In this document: piece after piece, positions 25,219-33,308 of the stretch
How the letters are laid out: each line of letters begins with the position of its first letter
Position numbering within the stretch: position 1 is the stretch's first letter
Assembly (NCBI RefSeq): GCF_019459305.1
Contig: NZ_JAIBES010000081.1
Location: 1-33,857, forward strand
Reading direction: 5' to 3'
From: Sphingopyxis sp.
GTDB taxonomy: Bacteria; Pseudomonadota; Alphaproteobacteria; Sphingomonadales; Sphingomonadaceae
DNA length: 33,857 bases
The notes under the pieces: model-generated
Seen by the model: the letters and a program-made list of their open reading frames with translations, nothing else
The model's database searches: none
Told to the model about the DNA's origin: nothing
Made by a program: the position numbers and the translations under genes

Positions 25219-26469
25219 ATGTCCGGAAAACCGATTCTCGAAAAGCTCAGCATATTGGCCGACGCAGCCAAATATGACGCGTCGTGCGCGTCGTCGGGGT
25301 CAGTCAAACGCGATTCGAGCGGTACCAAAGGGATCGGATCGACCGAGGGAATGGGCATCTGCCACAGCTATGCGCCTGACGGGCGCTGCATTTCGCTGCT
25401 CAAGATATTGCTGACCAATTTTTGCATCTACGACTGCCGCTTCTGCATCAATCGGGCGTCGAGCAATGTGCCGCGGGCGCGGTTCAATCCGCAGGAGGTG
25501 GTGCGGCTGACGCTCGATTTTTACAAGCGCAATTATATCGAGGGGCTTTTTCTGTCTTCGGGCATCATCCGCTCCGAAGATTATACGATGGAGCAATTGG
25601 TCGAAGTGGCGCGCATCCTGCGCGAGGAGTATCGGTTCGGTGGTTATATCCATTTGAAGACGATTGCCGGGGCGGCGCCCGAACTGATCGCGCGCGCCGG
25701 CCTCTACGCCGACCGGCTGTCGACCAATGTCGAGCTGCCAACCGAGGCTGGATTGCAGAGCTTCGCGCCCGAGAAAAAACCCGAAACGATCCGCAAAACG
25801 ATGGCATCGGTACGCGTCGGCGCCGACGATGCGATCGAGGCTGCCAAAGGGCGGCTGCTAAAAAAGGCGAAACCGCCGCGCTTTGCGCCCGCGGGGCAAT
25901 CGACGCAGATGATCATCGGCGCCGACGCATCGCGTGACGATGATATCCTCGCAACCGCAACCAATCTCTATTCGGGCTACCGCCTGCGCCGCGTCTATTA
26001 TTCGGCGTACAGTCCGATCCCCGACGCGAGCAGCGATTTGCCGCCGGTACGACCGCCGCTGATGCGCGAACACCGACTCTACCAAGCCGACTGGCTGCTG
26101 CGCTTCTACGGCTTTCAGCGCGCCGAAATCATGGAGGGAGCGAGCGGCGGGATGCTCGATTTGAGCATCGATCCCAAGCTCGCCTGGGCGCTGATGCGGC
26201 GCGACATTTTCCCTGTCGACATCAACCGCGCCCCGCGCGACCTGCTGCTGCGGGTGCCGGGGCTGGGAACACGCGCGGTCGACCGGATTGTGGCGGTGCG
26301 GCGGACCGGCAAGCTGCGGATCGGCGACCTGGCAAAGCTGACTGCGTCGGTGAAGAAGCTGCTGCCGTTCATCGTCACGCCTGACTGGCGGCCGGGGTCG
26401 CTGACCGACAGTGCCAGCCTGCGCGCACGCTTCGCTCCCCCCGCGGAGCAATTGTCGCTGGCGCTATGA
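25219..26469 (+). CDS. Putative DNA modification/repair radical SAM protein (TIGR03916)
   Basis: A 416-residue radical S-adenosylmethionine enzyme. The cluster motif CIYDCRFC places Cys69, Cys73 and Cys76 in a Cx3Cx2C array that binds the [4Fe-4S] cluster. The barrel follows (GLFLSSGI, ADRLSTNVELPTE), and a C-terminal helix-hairpin-helix LLLRVPGLGTRAVDRIVAVRR (about 335-356) suggests DNA binding. The family always occurs beside a DUF4130/UDG partner, which is true here. The reaction is not known; DNA base repair or modification is the usual guess. The ATG at 25219 has no ribosome site and probably lies at the 5' end of the mRNA. The gene overlaps the next by four bases. Confidence 0.9.
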   Translation: MSGKPILEKLSILADAAKYDASCASSGSVKRDSSGTKGIGSTEGMGICHSYAPDGRCISLLKILLTNFCIYDCRFCINRASSNVPRARFNPQEVVRLTLDFYKRNYIEGLFLSSGIIRSEDYTMEQLVEVARILREEYRFGGYIHLKTIAGAAPELIARAGLYADRLSTNVELPTEAGLQSFAPEKKPETIRKTMASVRVGADDAIEAAKGRLLKKAKPPRFAPAGQSTQMIIGADASRDDDILATATNLYSGYRLRRVYYSAYSPIPDASSDLPPVRPPLMREHRLYQADWLLRFYGFQRAEIMEGASGGMLDLSIDPKLAWALMRRDIFPVDINRAPRDLLLRVPGLGTRAVDRIVAVRRTGKLRIGDLAKLTASVKKLLPFIVTPDWRPGSLTDSASLRARFAPPAEQLSLAL

Positions 26470-27893
26470 GGGAAGTCGTGCTCGCCCGGCCCGGCGATTT
26501 CGCCGAATGGCGCGATGCGGCGCGCGAGCTGCTCGCGGGCGGCGTGGCCCCCGAGGATGTGAGCTGGCGTGGCGCCGAGGAAGGCGCGTCGCTGTTCGGC
26601 GACGACGCACCACCCGCATCGGGCGCTGCGGTGTCGCTGCCGCGCGAATTGCTCGCTATGGCCGACCGGGTGATCTGTCATAGCGATGCCAACGTGCCCG
26701 CACGGCTCTATCGCATCGTCTGGCGCGCGCTGCGCGACCGGCAGCTGCTGGCGCGGCGATCCGATCCCGATATCGACTGGCTCAGCAAGACCGATAAAGC
26801 GATCCGCCGCGACATTCATAAGATGCACGCCTTTGTGCGCTTTCGGCGGCTAGGGGAGGATGCTGGGCGCGAGCGGTTTGCCGCGTGGTTCGAACCCGAC
26901 CATCGCATCCTGCGGCTGACCGCGCCTTTCTTTCAGCGACGTTTTTACGGCATGGACTGGGCGATCGTGACCCCCAATGCGCGGGCGATCTGGCAGGACG
27001 AAACACTGACCTATGGAGCGGGTGGGACAAAGGACGAGGTACCCGATAGCGACGTCGTCGAGGATCAGTGGCGCACCTATTATGGCGCGATCTTCAACCC
27101 CGCGCGGGTCAAGATCGCCGCGATGCGTGCCGAAATGCCGAAGAAATACTGGAAGAACTTGCCCGAGGCGCAAGATATCGCGCCGCTGCTCGCTGGCGCC
27201 GCGGCGCGGGTGGAACGGATGCGCGCGACCGCCGTTTCGCTTGCTAACCCGCAAACCGACAAATGGCGAATCAGCGTGCGCGAAGCCTTAGTTCTGACTG
27301 ACGACATCGACACGCTGGATGACCTCGCCCGCGCGGTTGGTGGCTGCACGCGCTGCCCACTACATTGCAACGCGACGCAGGCGGTGGTCGGCGAAGGTCC
27401 GGCGGCGGCGCGTGTCATGCTGGTCGGTGAGCAGCCTGGTGACCGCGAGGACCTGGAAGGACGGCCGTTCGTCGGTCCCGCGGGGCAGGTTTTGAACGCG
27501 GCGCTGGAGGAAGCGGAGCTCGATCGGCAGCGGCTGTTCCTCACCAATGCGGTCAAGCATTTCAAGTTCGAGCCGCGCGGCAAGCGGCGGTTGCACCAGA
27601 ATCCGACGACCGGTGAAATCGACATCTGCCGCTGGTGGCTCGACAAGGAGCGCGCGCTGGTCCAGCCCGAACTGATCGTCACGCTCGGCGCCAGCGCACT
27701 GCGCGGCGTGACGGGCAAGAGTATGAGCGTCACGTCGATGCGCGGCGCGGTGCATGAACTTGCCGGAGGTACCAGGCTGGTCGCGACGATCCATCCCTCT
27801 TTCCTGCTGCGGCTGTCCGACCGGGCACGCGCCGCTGAAGAGCGCGCGGCGTTCGTCGCCGATCTGGCGCATGTGCGAGAGCTCGCCGCCTGA
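26466..27893 (+). CDS. DUF4130 - UdgX-type uracil-DNA glycosylase fusion
   Basis: A 475-residue two-domain protein. Residues 1-255 match the DUF4130 (TIGR03915) module, with KTDKAIRRDIHKMHAFVRFR. Residues 285-475 are a family IV/UdgX uracil-DNA glycosylase: Cys294 and Cys297 (CTRC) with Cys388 for an iron-sulphur cluster, motif A GEQPGD (321-326), FVGPAG, the UdgX-specific KRRLH loop (373-377) and HPSFLLR (443-449). In characterised UdgX the loop His (here His377) forms a covalent bond with the excised uracil site on DNA. The domain pair is encoded as separate or fused genes beside TIGR03916 proteins in many bacteria. ATGA overlap with the radical SAM gene shows coupling. Confidence 0.92.
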   Translation: MREVVLARPGDFAEWRDAARELLAGGVAPEDVSWRGAEEGASLFGDDAPPASGAAVSLPRELLAMADRVICHSDANVPARLYRIVWRALRDRQLLARRSDPDIDWLSKTDKAIRRDIHKMHAFVRFRRLGEDAGRERFAAWFEPDHRILRLTAPFFQRRFYGMDWAIVTPNARAIWQDETLTYGAGGTKDEVPDSDVVEDQWRTYYGAIFNPARVKIAAMRAEMPKKYWKNLPEAQDIAPLLAGAAARVERMRATAVSLANPQTDKWRISVREALVLTDDIDTLDDLARAVGGCTRCPLHCNATQAVVGEGPAAARVMLVGEQPGDREDLEGRPFVGPAGQVLNAALEEAELDRQRLFLTNAVKHFKFEPRGKRRLHQNPTTGEIDICRWWLDKERALVQPELIVTLGASALRGVTGKSMSVTSMRGAVHELAGGTRLVATIHPSFLLRLSDRARAAEERAAFVADLAHVRELAA

Positions 27894-28906
27894 TGGCAAA
27901 GGGCAAGCCCTGGCTCGAACCGCATCCGCACGGGCTTTATGTGAAGCCTGCCGACCTGTGGATCGATCCGTCGCGCCCCGTCGAACGCGCCGCGGTCACC
28001 CACGGCCATGCCGACCATGCGCGCAGCGGCCATGGCGCGGTGTTCGCGACCCCCGAAACGCTGGCGATCATGGCACTGCGCTACGGCGTCGATGTCGAGG
28101 CGAGCCATAATCAGGCGTTCGGTTATGGCGATGGCTTCGAGCGCGGCGGGGTGCGCTTCAGCTTTCATCCCGCCGGACATGTGCTGGGCAGCGCGCAGAT
28201 TTTGATGGAATATGCGGGCGAACGGATCGTTATCACCGGCGACTACAAGCGGCGCCCCGACCCAACCTGCGCGCCGTTTGAGGTCGTGCCTTGCGACATC
28301 TTCATCACCGAGGCGACGTTCGGCCTGCCGGTGTTTCGCCATCCGCCGACGAGCCAAGAGATCGCCAAGCTGATCGGCGCGGTGCGCGCTGAGCCCGATC
28401 GCTGTGTTCTGGTCGGCGCCTACGCGCTGGGCAAGGCGCAGCGGGTGATGGCAGAGATCCGCGCCGCCGGATGGGACGCACCGATCTATATCCACGGCGC
28501 GATCGAAAAAATGTGCACGCTCTATACCGCGCACGGCGTCGATCTGGGCGAACTGCGGCTGGTCAGCGAAACCGACAAAGAAGACATGGCGGGGCAGATC
28601 ATAGTCGCACCGCCCTCGGCGCTGAACGACCGCTGGTCGCGGCGATTGCCCGATCCGGTCACGGCGATGGCTTCGGGGTGGATGCGCGTGCGCCAGCGCG
28701 CGCGGCAGCGGATGGTCGAACTGCCGCTGGTGATTTCGGACCATGCCGACTGGGACGAGCTGACATCGACGATCTCGGCGGTGAACCCCAGAGAGACATG
28801 GATCACCCATGGCAGCGAGGACGGCTTGCTGCGCTGGTGCGAATTGCACCAACGCAACGCGCGCGCACTGCATCTGGTCGGCCGCGATCTGGAGGAGGAG
28901 GCGTGA
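27893..28906 (+). CDS. Ligase-associated DNA exonuclease (metallo-beta-lactamase fold)
   Basis: A 337-residue nuclease of the TIGR04122 family. The metal-binding motif THGHADH (36-42) and the beta-CASP-like features HPAGHVLGSAQ, ITGDYKRRPDP, and the C-terminal SDHADWDEL fit the metallo-beta-lactamase/beta-CASP group that includes SNM1. It is expected to trim DNA ends before ligation by the partner encoded downstream. Its ATG shares one base with the stop of the UdgX gene (TGATG), and its stop overlaps the ligase GTG start, so all four genes are coupled. Confidence 0.92.
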   Translation: MAKGKPWLEPHPHGLYVKPADLWIDPSRPVERAAVTHGHADHARSGHGAVFATPETLAIMALRYGVDVEASHNQAFGYGDGFERGGVRFSFHPAGHVLGSAQILMEYAGERIVITGDYKRRPDPTCAPFEVVPCDIFITEATFGLPVFRHPPTSQEIAKLIGAVRAEPDRCVLVGAYALGKAQRVMAEIRAAGWDAPIYIHGAIEKMCTLYTAHGVDLGELRLVSETDKEDMAGQIIVAPPSALNDRWSRRLPDPVTAMASGWMRVRQRARQRMVELPLVISDHADWDELTSTISAVNPRETWITHGSEDGLLRWCELHQRNARALHLVGRDLEEEA

Positions 28907-30549
28907 AAGCCTTCGCCGCCCTGATCGATCGGCTGATCTACACTCGCTCGCGCAACAGCAAACTGGCGCTGATCGCCGATTATCTGAAGCACACCTCTGA
29001 TCCCGATCGCGGCTGGGTGATTGCAGCGCTGACCGAGAGCTTCGATTTCCCAGCGGTGAAATCGGCGATGGTGCGGACATTGCTGGCGACGCGGGTCGAT
29101 GAGGAATTGTTCCGCCTGTCGCGGCATTTTGTCGGTGATACGGCGGAGACTGCGGCGCTGCTGTGGCCGGAACCGAACAAGCTCCTCCCCTTCAGAGGAA
29201 GGGTTGGGGTGGGGGTCGCAGGGCAGCTCGAGGCCGACGGCCCCACCACCTCCCGTGAAGGGGAGGGGGGATTGACGGTTTCGCAGGCCGTCGAAGCCCT
29301 CTCATCCGCCACCCGCGCCACCGCCCCCGCGATCCTCGCGTCCCTCCTCGATCGCCTCGACGCAGACGGGCGCTACGCACTCCTCAAGCTCGCGCTCGGC
29401 GGGATGCGCGTCGGGGTGTCGGCGCGGTTGGCGAAACAGGCGTTTGCGCAGGCATTCGACGTGCCCGTCGACGATGTCGAGGAGCTGTGGCACGCGATTC
29501 CGCCGCCCTATGCGCCGCTGTTCGCATGGGGCGAGGGGCAGGCCGAACGGCCCGACCTCGCCGATGTCGCCTTCTTCCGCCCCTTCATGCTCGCGCATCC
29601 ACTCGAGGACGCGACCGTCGATCTCGCCGACTACGCCGCCGAATGGAAATGGGACGGCATCCGCGTCCAGATCGTCCATGGCGGCGGCCAGACGCGTATC
29701 TACAGCCGCGGCGGCGAAGAGATCAGCGCGGCCTTTCCCGAGCTGGTAGCCGCCTTCGATCAGGATGCGGTGATCGACGGCGAACTGCTGGTCCGCGGCG
29801 ATGCGCAGGGCGGCGAGGCTGCGAGTTTTAACGCGCTGCAGCAACGGCTTGGACGCAAGACAGTGTCGAAGAAGATGCTCGCCGAATATCCGGCGTTCGT
29901 CCGCGTCTATGATCTGCTCGCGGTCGACGGCAACGACCTGCGCCCCCTGCCGTGGACCGAGCGGCGGCGGCGATTGGAGACCTTTGTCCCGCGGCTCGCC
30001 GACAGCCATTTCGACTTGTCGCAGGTGATCGAGGCGGCCGATTTCGACGACCTCGCCGAACGCCGCGCGGGCGCGCGCGATGCGGCGATCGAGGGGGTGA
30101 TGCTCAAGCGCCGCGATGCGCCGTATGTCGCGGGGCGGCGCGCCGGACTATGGTATAAATGGAAACGCGACCCGCTCACCGCCGATTGCGTGATGATGTA
30201 CGCGCAGCGCGGCAACGGCCGCCGCGCAAGTTTCTATTCGGACTATACCTTCGGCTGCTGGAGCGACGATGGCGAGCTGCTGCCAGTGGGCAAAGCCTAT
30301 TCGGGATTCACCGACGAAGAGTTGAAATGGCTCGACAAATTCGTCCGCGACAACACGGTGGGTCGCTTCGGCCCGGTCCGCGAGGTCGAAAAGTCGCTGG
30401 TGCTCGAAGTCGCCTTCGATTCGATTCATGCATCGAAGCGCCACAAGTCGGGTTTGGCGATGCGCTTACCGCGCAACGCACGCAACCCCCGCGATAAAAC
30501 GGCGGAGGAGGCTGACCGGATTGCGACTTTGCAAGCGATGGTTACGTAG
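28903..30549 (+). CDS. ATP-dependent DNA ligase (cisplatin-response type) with an in-frame repeat insert
   Basis: A 548-residue ATP-dependent DNA ligase of the TIGR04120 bacterial group. The N-terminal helical domain (FAALIDRLIYTRSRNSKLALIADYL) is followed by the nucleotidyltransferase core with Lys249 in the adenylation motif KWDG, then the IYSRGGEEIS, DGELLV and EGVMLKRRDAPYVAGRR (motifs III-IV) segments and the OB domain with KWKRDPLTADCV (motif V). The GTG at 28903 overlaps the exonuclease stop and follows GGAGGAGG. Residues about 94-123 are encoded by a 90-bp inverted-repeat element (see the repeat at 29182). The operon ends here; the usual helicase and phosphodiesterase partners are not adjacent. 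Confidence 0.9.
   Translation: MKAFAALIDRLIYTRSRNSKLALIADYLKHTSDPDRGWVIAALTESFDFPAVKSAMVRTLLATRVDEELFRLSRHFVGDTAETAALLWPEPNKLLPFRGRVGVGVAGQLEADGPTTSREGEGGLTVSQAVEALSSATRATAPAILASLLDRLDADGRYALLKLALGGMRVGVSARLAKQAFAQAFDVPVDDVEELWHAIPPPYAPLFAWGEGQAERPDLADVAFFRPFMLAHPLEDATVDLADYAAEWKWDGIRVQIVHGGGQTRIYSRGGEEISAAFPELVAAFDQDAVIDGELLVRGDAQGGEAASFNALQQRLGRKTVSKKMLAEYPAFVRVYDLLAVDGNDLRPLPWTERRRRLETFVPRLADSHFDLSQVIEAADFDDLAERRAGARDAAIEGVMLKRRDAPYVAGRRAGLWYKWKRDPLTADCVMMYAQRGNGRRASFYSDYTFGCWSDDGELLPVGKAYSGFTDEELKWLDKFVRDNTVGRFGPVREVEKSLVLEVAFDSIHASKRHKSGLAMRLPRNARNPRDKTAEEADRIATLQAMVT
29182..29271. repeat. Repeat element inserted in frame in the ligase gene
   Basis: The 90-base element has imperfect inverted arms: CTCCTCCCCTTCAGAGGAAG near the left end and GTGAAGGGGAGGGGGG near the right, with an inner GGGTTGGGGTGGGG / CCCCACCACC pair. 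It encodes 30 codons with no stop between the ligase helical domain and the next conserved segment. The CTCCCCTTCA core resembles the right end of the repeat at 30550-30716. Confidence 0.7.
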
Positions 30550-30717
30550 CTCCATCCCTCCGCTTCATGGGAGGGCAGCGAAACTTGGCAACTTGCTGCC
30601 TAGTTGCAGCGGGTGGCGGCCATCGGCATTGCGCAATGCCGTTAGCCTCCACCCGTACGACTAAAGGTCCGGCAAGAGCCGGACCAACTCCGCCGCCCCT
30701 CTGAAGGGGAGGGGGCG
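30550..30717. repeat. Intergenic inverted-repeat element, family E
   Basis: This 168-base region after the ligase has CTCC...CTTCATGGGAGGG at the left and CCGCCCCTCTGAAGGGGAGGGGG at the right, plus inner hairpins (GGCATTGCGCAATGCC at about 30633-30648 and GGTCCGGC..GCCGGACC at 30666-30685). No coding potential is seen. It may act as a transcription end for the SOS operon. The stretch from 30718 to 30808 leads into sodB and shows only its ribosome site (GGAG). Confidence 0.7.
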
Positions 30718-30808
30718 AAAGGAAAATTCCCCGCCCAAACCTTGCAACCCCGCGCCCCGATACCGAGTTTAGCCCCTCATCCCCTCTGAAAAAACAACGG
30801 AGACTGCC

Positions 30809-31423
30809 ATGACGATCGCTCTTCCCCCGCTGCCCTACAAGCAGGATGCGCTCGAGCCGCATATTTCGGCCGACACGCTCGCGACGCATCATGGCAAACA
30901 TCACAAGGCCTATGTCGACAAGGTCAATGCCGCGATTGAAGGCACCGAGCTCGCCGACAAGCCGCTCGAAGAAATCGTCCACCATGCCGAGGGCGCGGGC
31001 AACAAGGGCTTGTTCAACAACGCCGCTCAGTCGTGGAACCACGCTTTTTACTGGAACAGCCTGAGCCCCGAAAAGACCGCGCCCGAAGGCGAGCTGCTCG
31101 CCGCGATTACTCGCGATTTCGGGTCGCTCGACGATCTGAAAAAGAAGATTAAGGAAACAGCGGTCAATCATTTCGCGTCGGGCTGGGCCTGGCTGGTGTC
31201 ACGCGACGGCACGCTGTCGGTCACCGACACCCACGACGCCGGTACCGAGCTGACCCTTGGCATCAAGCCTCTGGTGGTGATCGACGTGTGGGAACATGCT
31301 TACTATATCGACCGCAAGAATTTGCGCCCGGCCTATGTCGATGCGGTGGTCGATGAGCTGTTGAACTGGGACTTCGCGGCAGAGAATTTCGCTCGCGACA
31401 CGACCTGGACCTATCCGGCGTAA
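30809..31423 (+). CDS. sodB: Superoxide dismutase [Fe]
   Basis: Converts superoxide to hydrogen peroxide and oxygen in the cytoplasm. The 204-residue protein has metal ligands His27, His78, Asp159 and His163, in HHGKHHKAYV, QSWNHAFYW and DVWEHAYYID. Gln74 in FNNAAQSWNH is the residue typical of the iron form. The length and order are standard. CGGAGA precedes the ATG. It is monocistronic, flanked by repeat elements on both sides. Confidence 0.96.
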   Translation: MTIALPPLPYKQDALEPHISADTLATHHGKHHKAYVDKVNAAIEGTELADKPLEEIVHHAEGAGNKGLFNNAAQSWNHAFYWNSLSPEKTAPEGELLAAITRDFGSLDDLKKKIKETAVNHFASGWAWLVSRDGTLSVTDTHDAGTELTLGIKPLVVIDVWEHAYYIDRKNLRPAYVDAVVDELLNWDFAAENFARDTTWTYPA

Positions 31424-31429
31424 CCGAAT

Positions 31430-31560
31430 GATCCTCCCTGTCGCGCAGCGCAGGGGGGGTGGCAGCGCGAAGCGCTGACGGAGGGGCAAGGGCGCATCGT
31501 CGTCGCCCCCTCCAGCACCTTCGGTGGTCCCCCTCCCCATCGCTACGCGACAGGAAGGAT
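31430..31560. repeat. Intergenic inverted-repeat element, family A (copy 2)
   Basis: About 131 bases begin GATCCTCCCTGTCGCG and end CGCTACGCGACAGGAAGGAT. Internal GGGGGTGGCAGCGCGAAGCGCTGACGG and CCCTCC..CCCCCTCCCC tracts pair. The termini match the element at 8493-8636. It separates sodB and sdaA. Confidence 0.8.
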
Positions 31561-31604
31561 TTCGCGGATGCCGTAATGAAATTTGAACTGGTGTCTATCG
31601 TGAT

Positions 31605-31631
31605 GACGGTGCCGCCTCTATAGGCGCCGTC
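31605..31631 (+). promoter_or_regulatory. Hairpin abutting the sdaA start codon
   Basis: GACGGTGCC (31605-31613) pairs with GGCGCCGTC (31623-31631) across a 9-base loop that includes CTATA. The stem ends exactly at the base before the ATG at 31632, and no Shine-Dalgarno is visible. It could hide the start codon in the mRNA, or the CTATAG in the loop could be a -10 giving a leaderless transcript. Confidence 0.35.
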
Positions 31632-33011
31632 ATGACAATCAGCCTCTTCGAACTCTTCAAAATCGGTGTCGGACCGTCGAGCTCACACACCGTGGGTCCG
31701 ATGGTTGCGGCCCGCCGTTTCACGGTCTGGCTCGACGAGCAGAACCTGTTCGATCGGACCGTGCACGTCGAAGCCGATCTTTATGGATCGTTGGCGCTGA
31801 CCGGCAAGGGCCACGCCGCCGACACCGCGATCGTTGCGGGTCTGGCCGGCGAGATTCCTGCCAACACCAGCCTCGCCGCGATTAGGGCGCATTGGGATCG
31901 CGCGACCAGCGAAGGTTTTCTCTACCTGCTCGGCCGTCAGCGCGTCCGCTTCCAGCCCGCGCGCGACCTGCATTTCCAGATGCGCCAGCGCCAGCCGTTC
32001 CACAGCAACGCGATGAGCTTCACCGCACGCGACGCCGACGGCGAAATCCTCGCCAAGCGGACGTATTTTTCGATCGGCGGCGGCTTCGTCGTCGACGAGG
32101 ATGAGGCGGGGCGCAACAGCCGCGGCGCCGAGGATGAGGTTGAGCTGCCCTTCGCCTTCACCTCGGGCGCCGACCTGCTGAGCATGGGCGCCGCGTCGGG
32201 CAGAAGCTTCGCCGAAATGATGCTCGAAAACGAGCTGGTGCATCGCAGCCTCGACGAAGTAAACGCCGGACTCGATGCGATTGCGGGCGCCATGGACGCG
32301 TCGATCGAGGCGGGCTGCTGCAGCACCGGGATTTTGCCGGGCGGGCTGAAGGTCAAGCGTCGCGCGCCGCAGATTGCCGACGACATCCGCAACCGCCACG
32401 AACAAAATCTGACCGACCCGCTCGCGATGATGGACTGGATCAATCTGTGGGCGATGGCAGTGAACGAGGAAAATGCCGCGGGCGGCAAGGTCGTCACCGC
32501 GCCGGCCAACGGCGCGGCGGGGATCATCCCCGCGGTGATCCGCTTCTACCGCCGCGGCTATCGCGGCGATGACGCTGGGGTGCGTACCTTCCTGCTCGCC
32601 GCGGGCGCGGTCGGCGCGCTCTACAAACGCAACGCCAGCATCTCGGGCGCCGAAGTCGGCTGTCAGGGCGAAGTCGGAGTCGCTTGCTCGATGGCGGCGG
32701 CGGGGCTCACCGCGGCATTGGGCGGCACCAACGCGCAGGTCGAAAACGCTGCCGAGATCGGCATGGAGCATAATCTCGGCTTGACGTGCGACCCGATCGG
32801 CGGGCTGGTGCAAATCCCGTGCATCGAACGCAACGCGATGGGATCGATCAAGGCGATCGACGCGAGCCGCATCGCGATGATCGGCGACGGCACGCATGTC
32901 GTGAGTCTCGACACGGTGATCGCGACGATGCTGCAAACGGGGCGGGATATGCGGGACAAGTATAAGGAAACGTCGAAGGGCGGGCTGGCGGTTAGCGTGG
33001 TGGAGTGTTGA
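31632..33011 (+). CDS. sdaA: L-serine ammonia-lyase (L-serine dehydratase), single chain
   Basis: An oxygen-sensitive [4Fe-4S] enzyme that converts L-serine to pyruvate and ammonia. The 459-residue chain has the beta domain first ([23 protein letters not shown], the canonical start) and the alpha domain with cluster Cys residues in [32 protein letters not shown] and [17 protein letters not shown]. The length equals the one-chain SdaA/SdaB form of proteobacteria. It is not in an operon with a serine transporter here. The start has no ribosome site and lies directly after a hairpin. Confidence 0.95.
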   Translation: MTISLFELFKIGVGPSSSHTVGPMVAARRFTVWLDEQNLFDRTVHVEADLYGSLALTGKGHAADTAIVAGLAGEIPANTSLAAIRAHWDRATSEGFLYLLGRQRVRFQPARDLHFQMRQRQPFHSNAMSFTARDADGEILAKRTYFSIGGGFVVDEDEAGRNSRGAEDEVELPFAFTSGADLLSMGAASGRSFAEMMLENELVHRSLDEVNAGLDAIAGAMDASIEAGCCSTGILPGGLKVKRRAPQIADDIRNRHEQNLTDPLAMMDWINLWAMAVNEENAAGGKVVTAPANGAAGIIPAVIRFYRRGYRGDDAGVRTFLLAAGAVGALYKRNASISGAEVGCQGEVGVACSMAAAGLTAALGGTNAQVENAAEIGMEHNLGLTCDPIGGLVQIPCIERNAMGSIKAIDASRIAMIGDGTHVVSLDTVIATMLQTGRDMRDKYKETSKGGLAVSVVEC

Positions 33012-33065
33012 GCTTTTAGCGATCAAGCTCCGGTTTCACTTCAAGTTAGGAACAAAGTCTGCTGC

Positions 33066-33308
33066 TTAACGCTGATCTTCGATATTTGGGAAGTTTCTGA
33101 GGAGAGGTTCAAGGTGGTAGCGGAGAAGTTCGTTATCCCTGCCATCTCGATGCCCTCCTTGGTCTAAGAGGCGAACCAGCCTGCTCAATCCGAGGCGTTG
33201 CGCAAAGAGACGATAAAGCATGTCGGTTGTCCATGTTGGATCTGCAAGATATGCCCTCGCCAGTCGTTCGGTGTCATTTCGACGCAAAGAAAGATGCTCC
33301 AACGGCAC
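33066..33308 (-). CDS. Small hypothetical protein, possibly a gene remnant
   Basis: An 80-codon frame from a GTG at 33308 (GAAGGG just upstream) encodes a charged, helical, Leu/Arg-rich protein (ERLARAYLADPTWTTDMLYRLF, RLVRLLDQGG). I do not recognise the family. In the same frame the upstream codons still look protein-like (KLASTDAADWLLQQYP) but contain no usable start codon before an in-frame TGA at about 33398-33400; beyond that TGA an ATG opens a few codons. This suggests a longer gene with a nonsense mutation. The region is clearly lower in GC than its neighbours, a hint of foreign origin. Confidence 0.4.
   Translation of the reverse strand: MPLEHLSLRRNDTERLARAYLADPTWTTDMLYRLFAQRLGLSRLVRLLDQGGHRDGRDNELLRYHLEPLLRNFPNIEDQR

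Noticed and set aside
31683-33026. A 447-codon frame opposite sdaA
   Set aside because: sdaA is unambiguous; the antisense product is His/Arg/Ala-rich with no domain.
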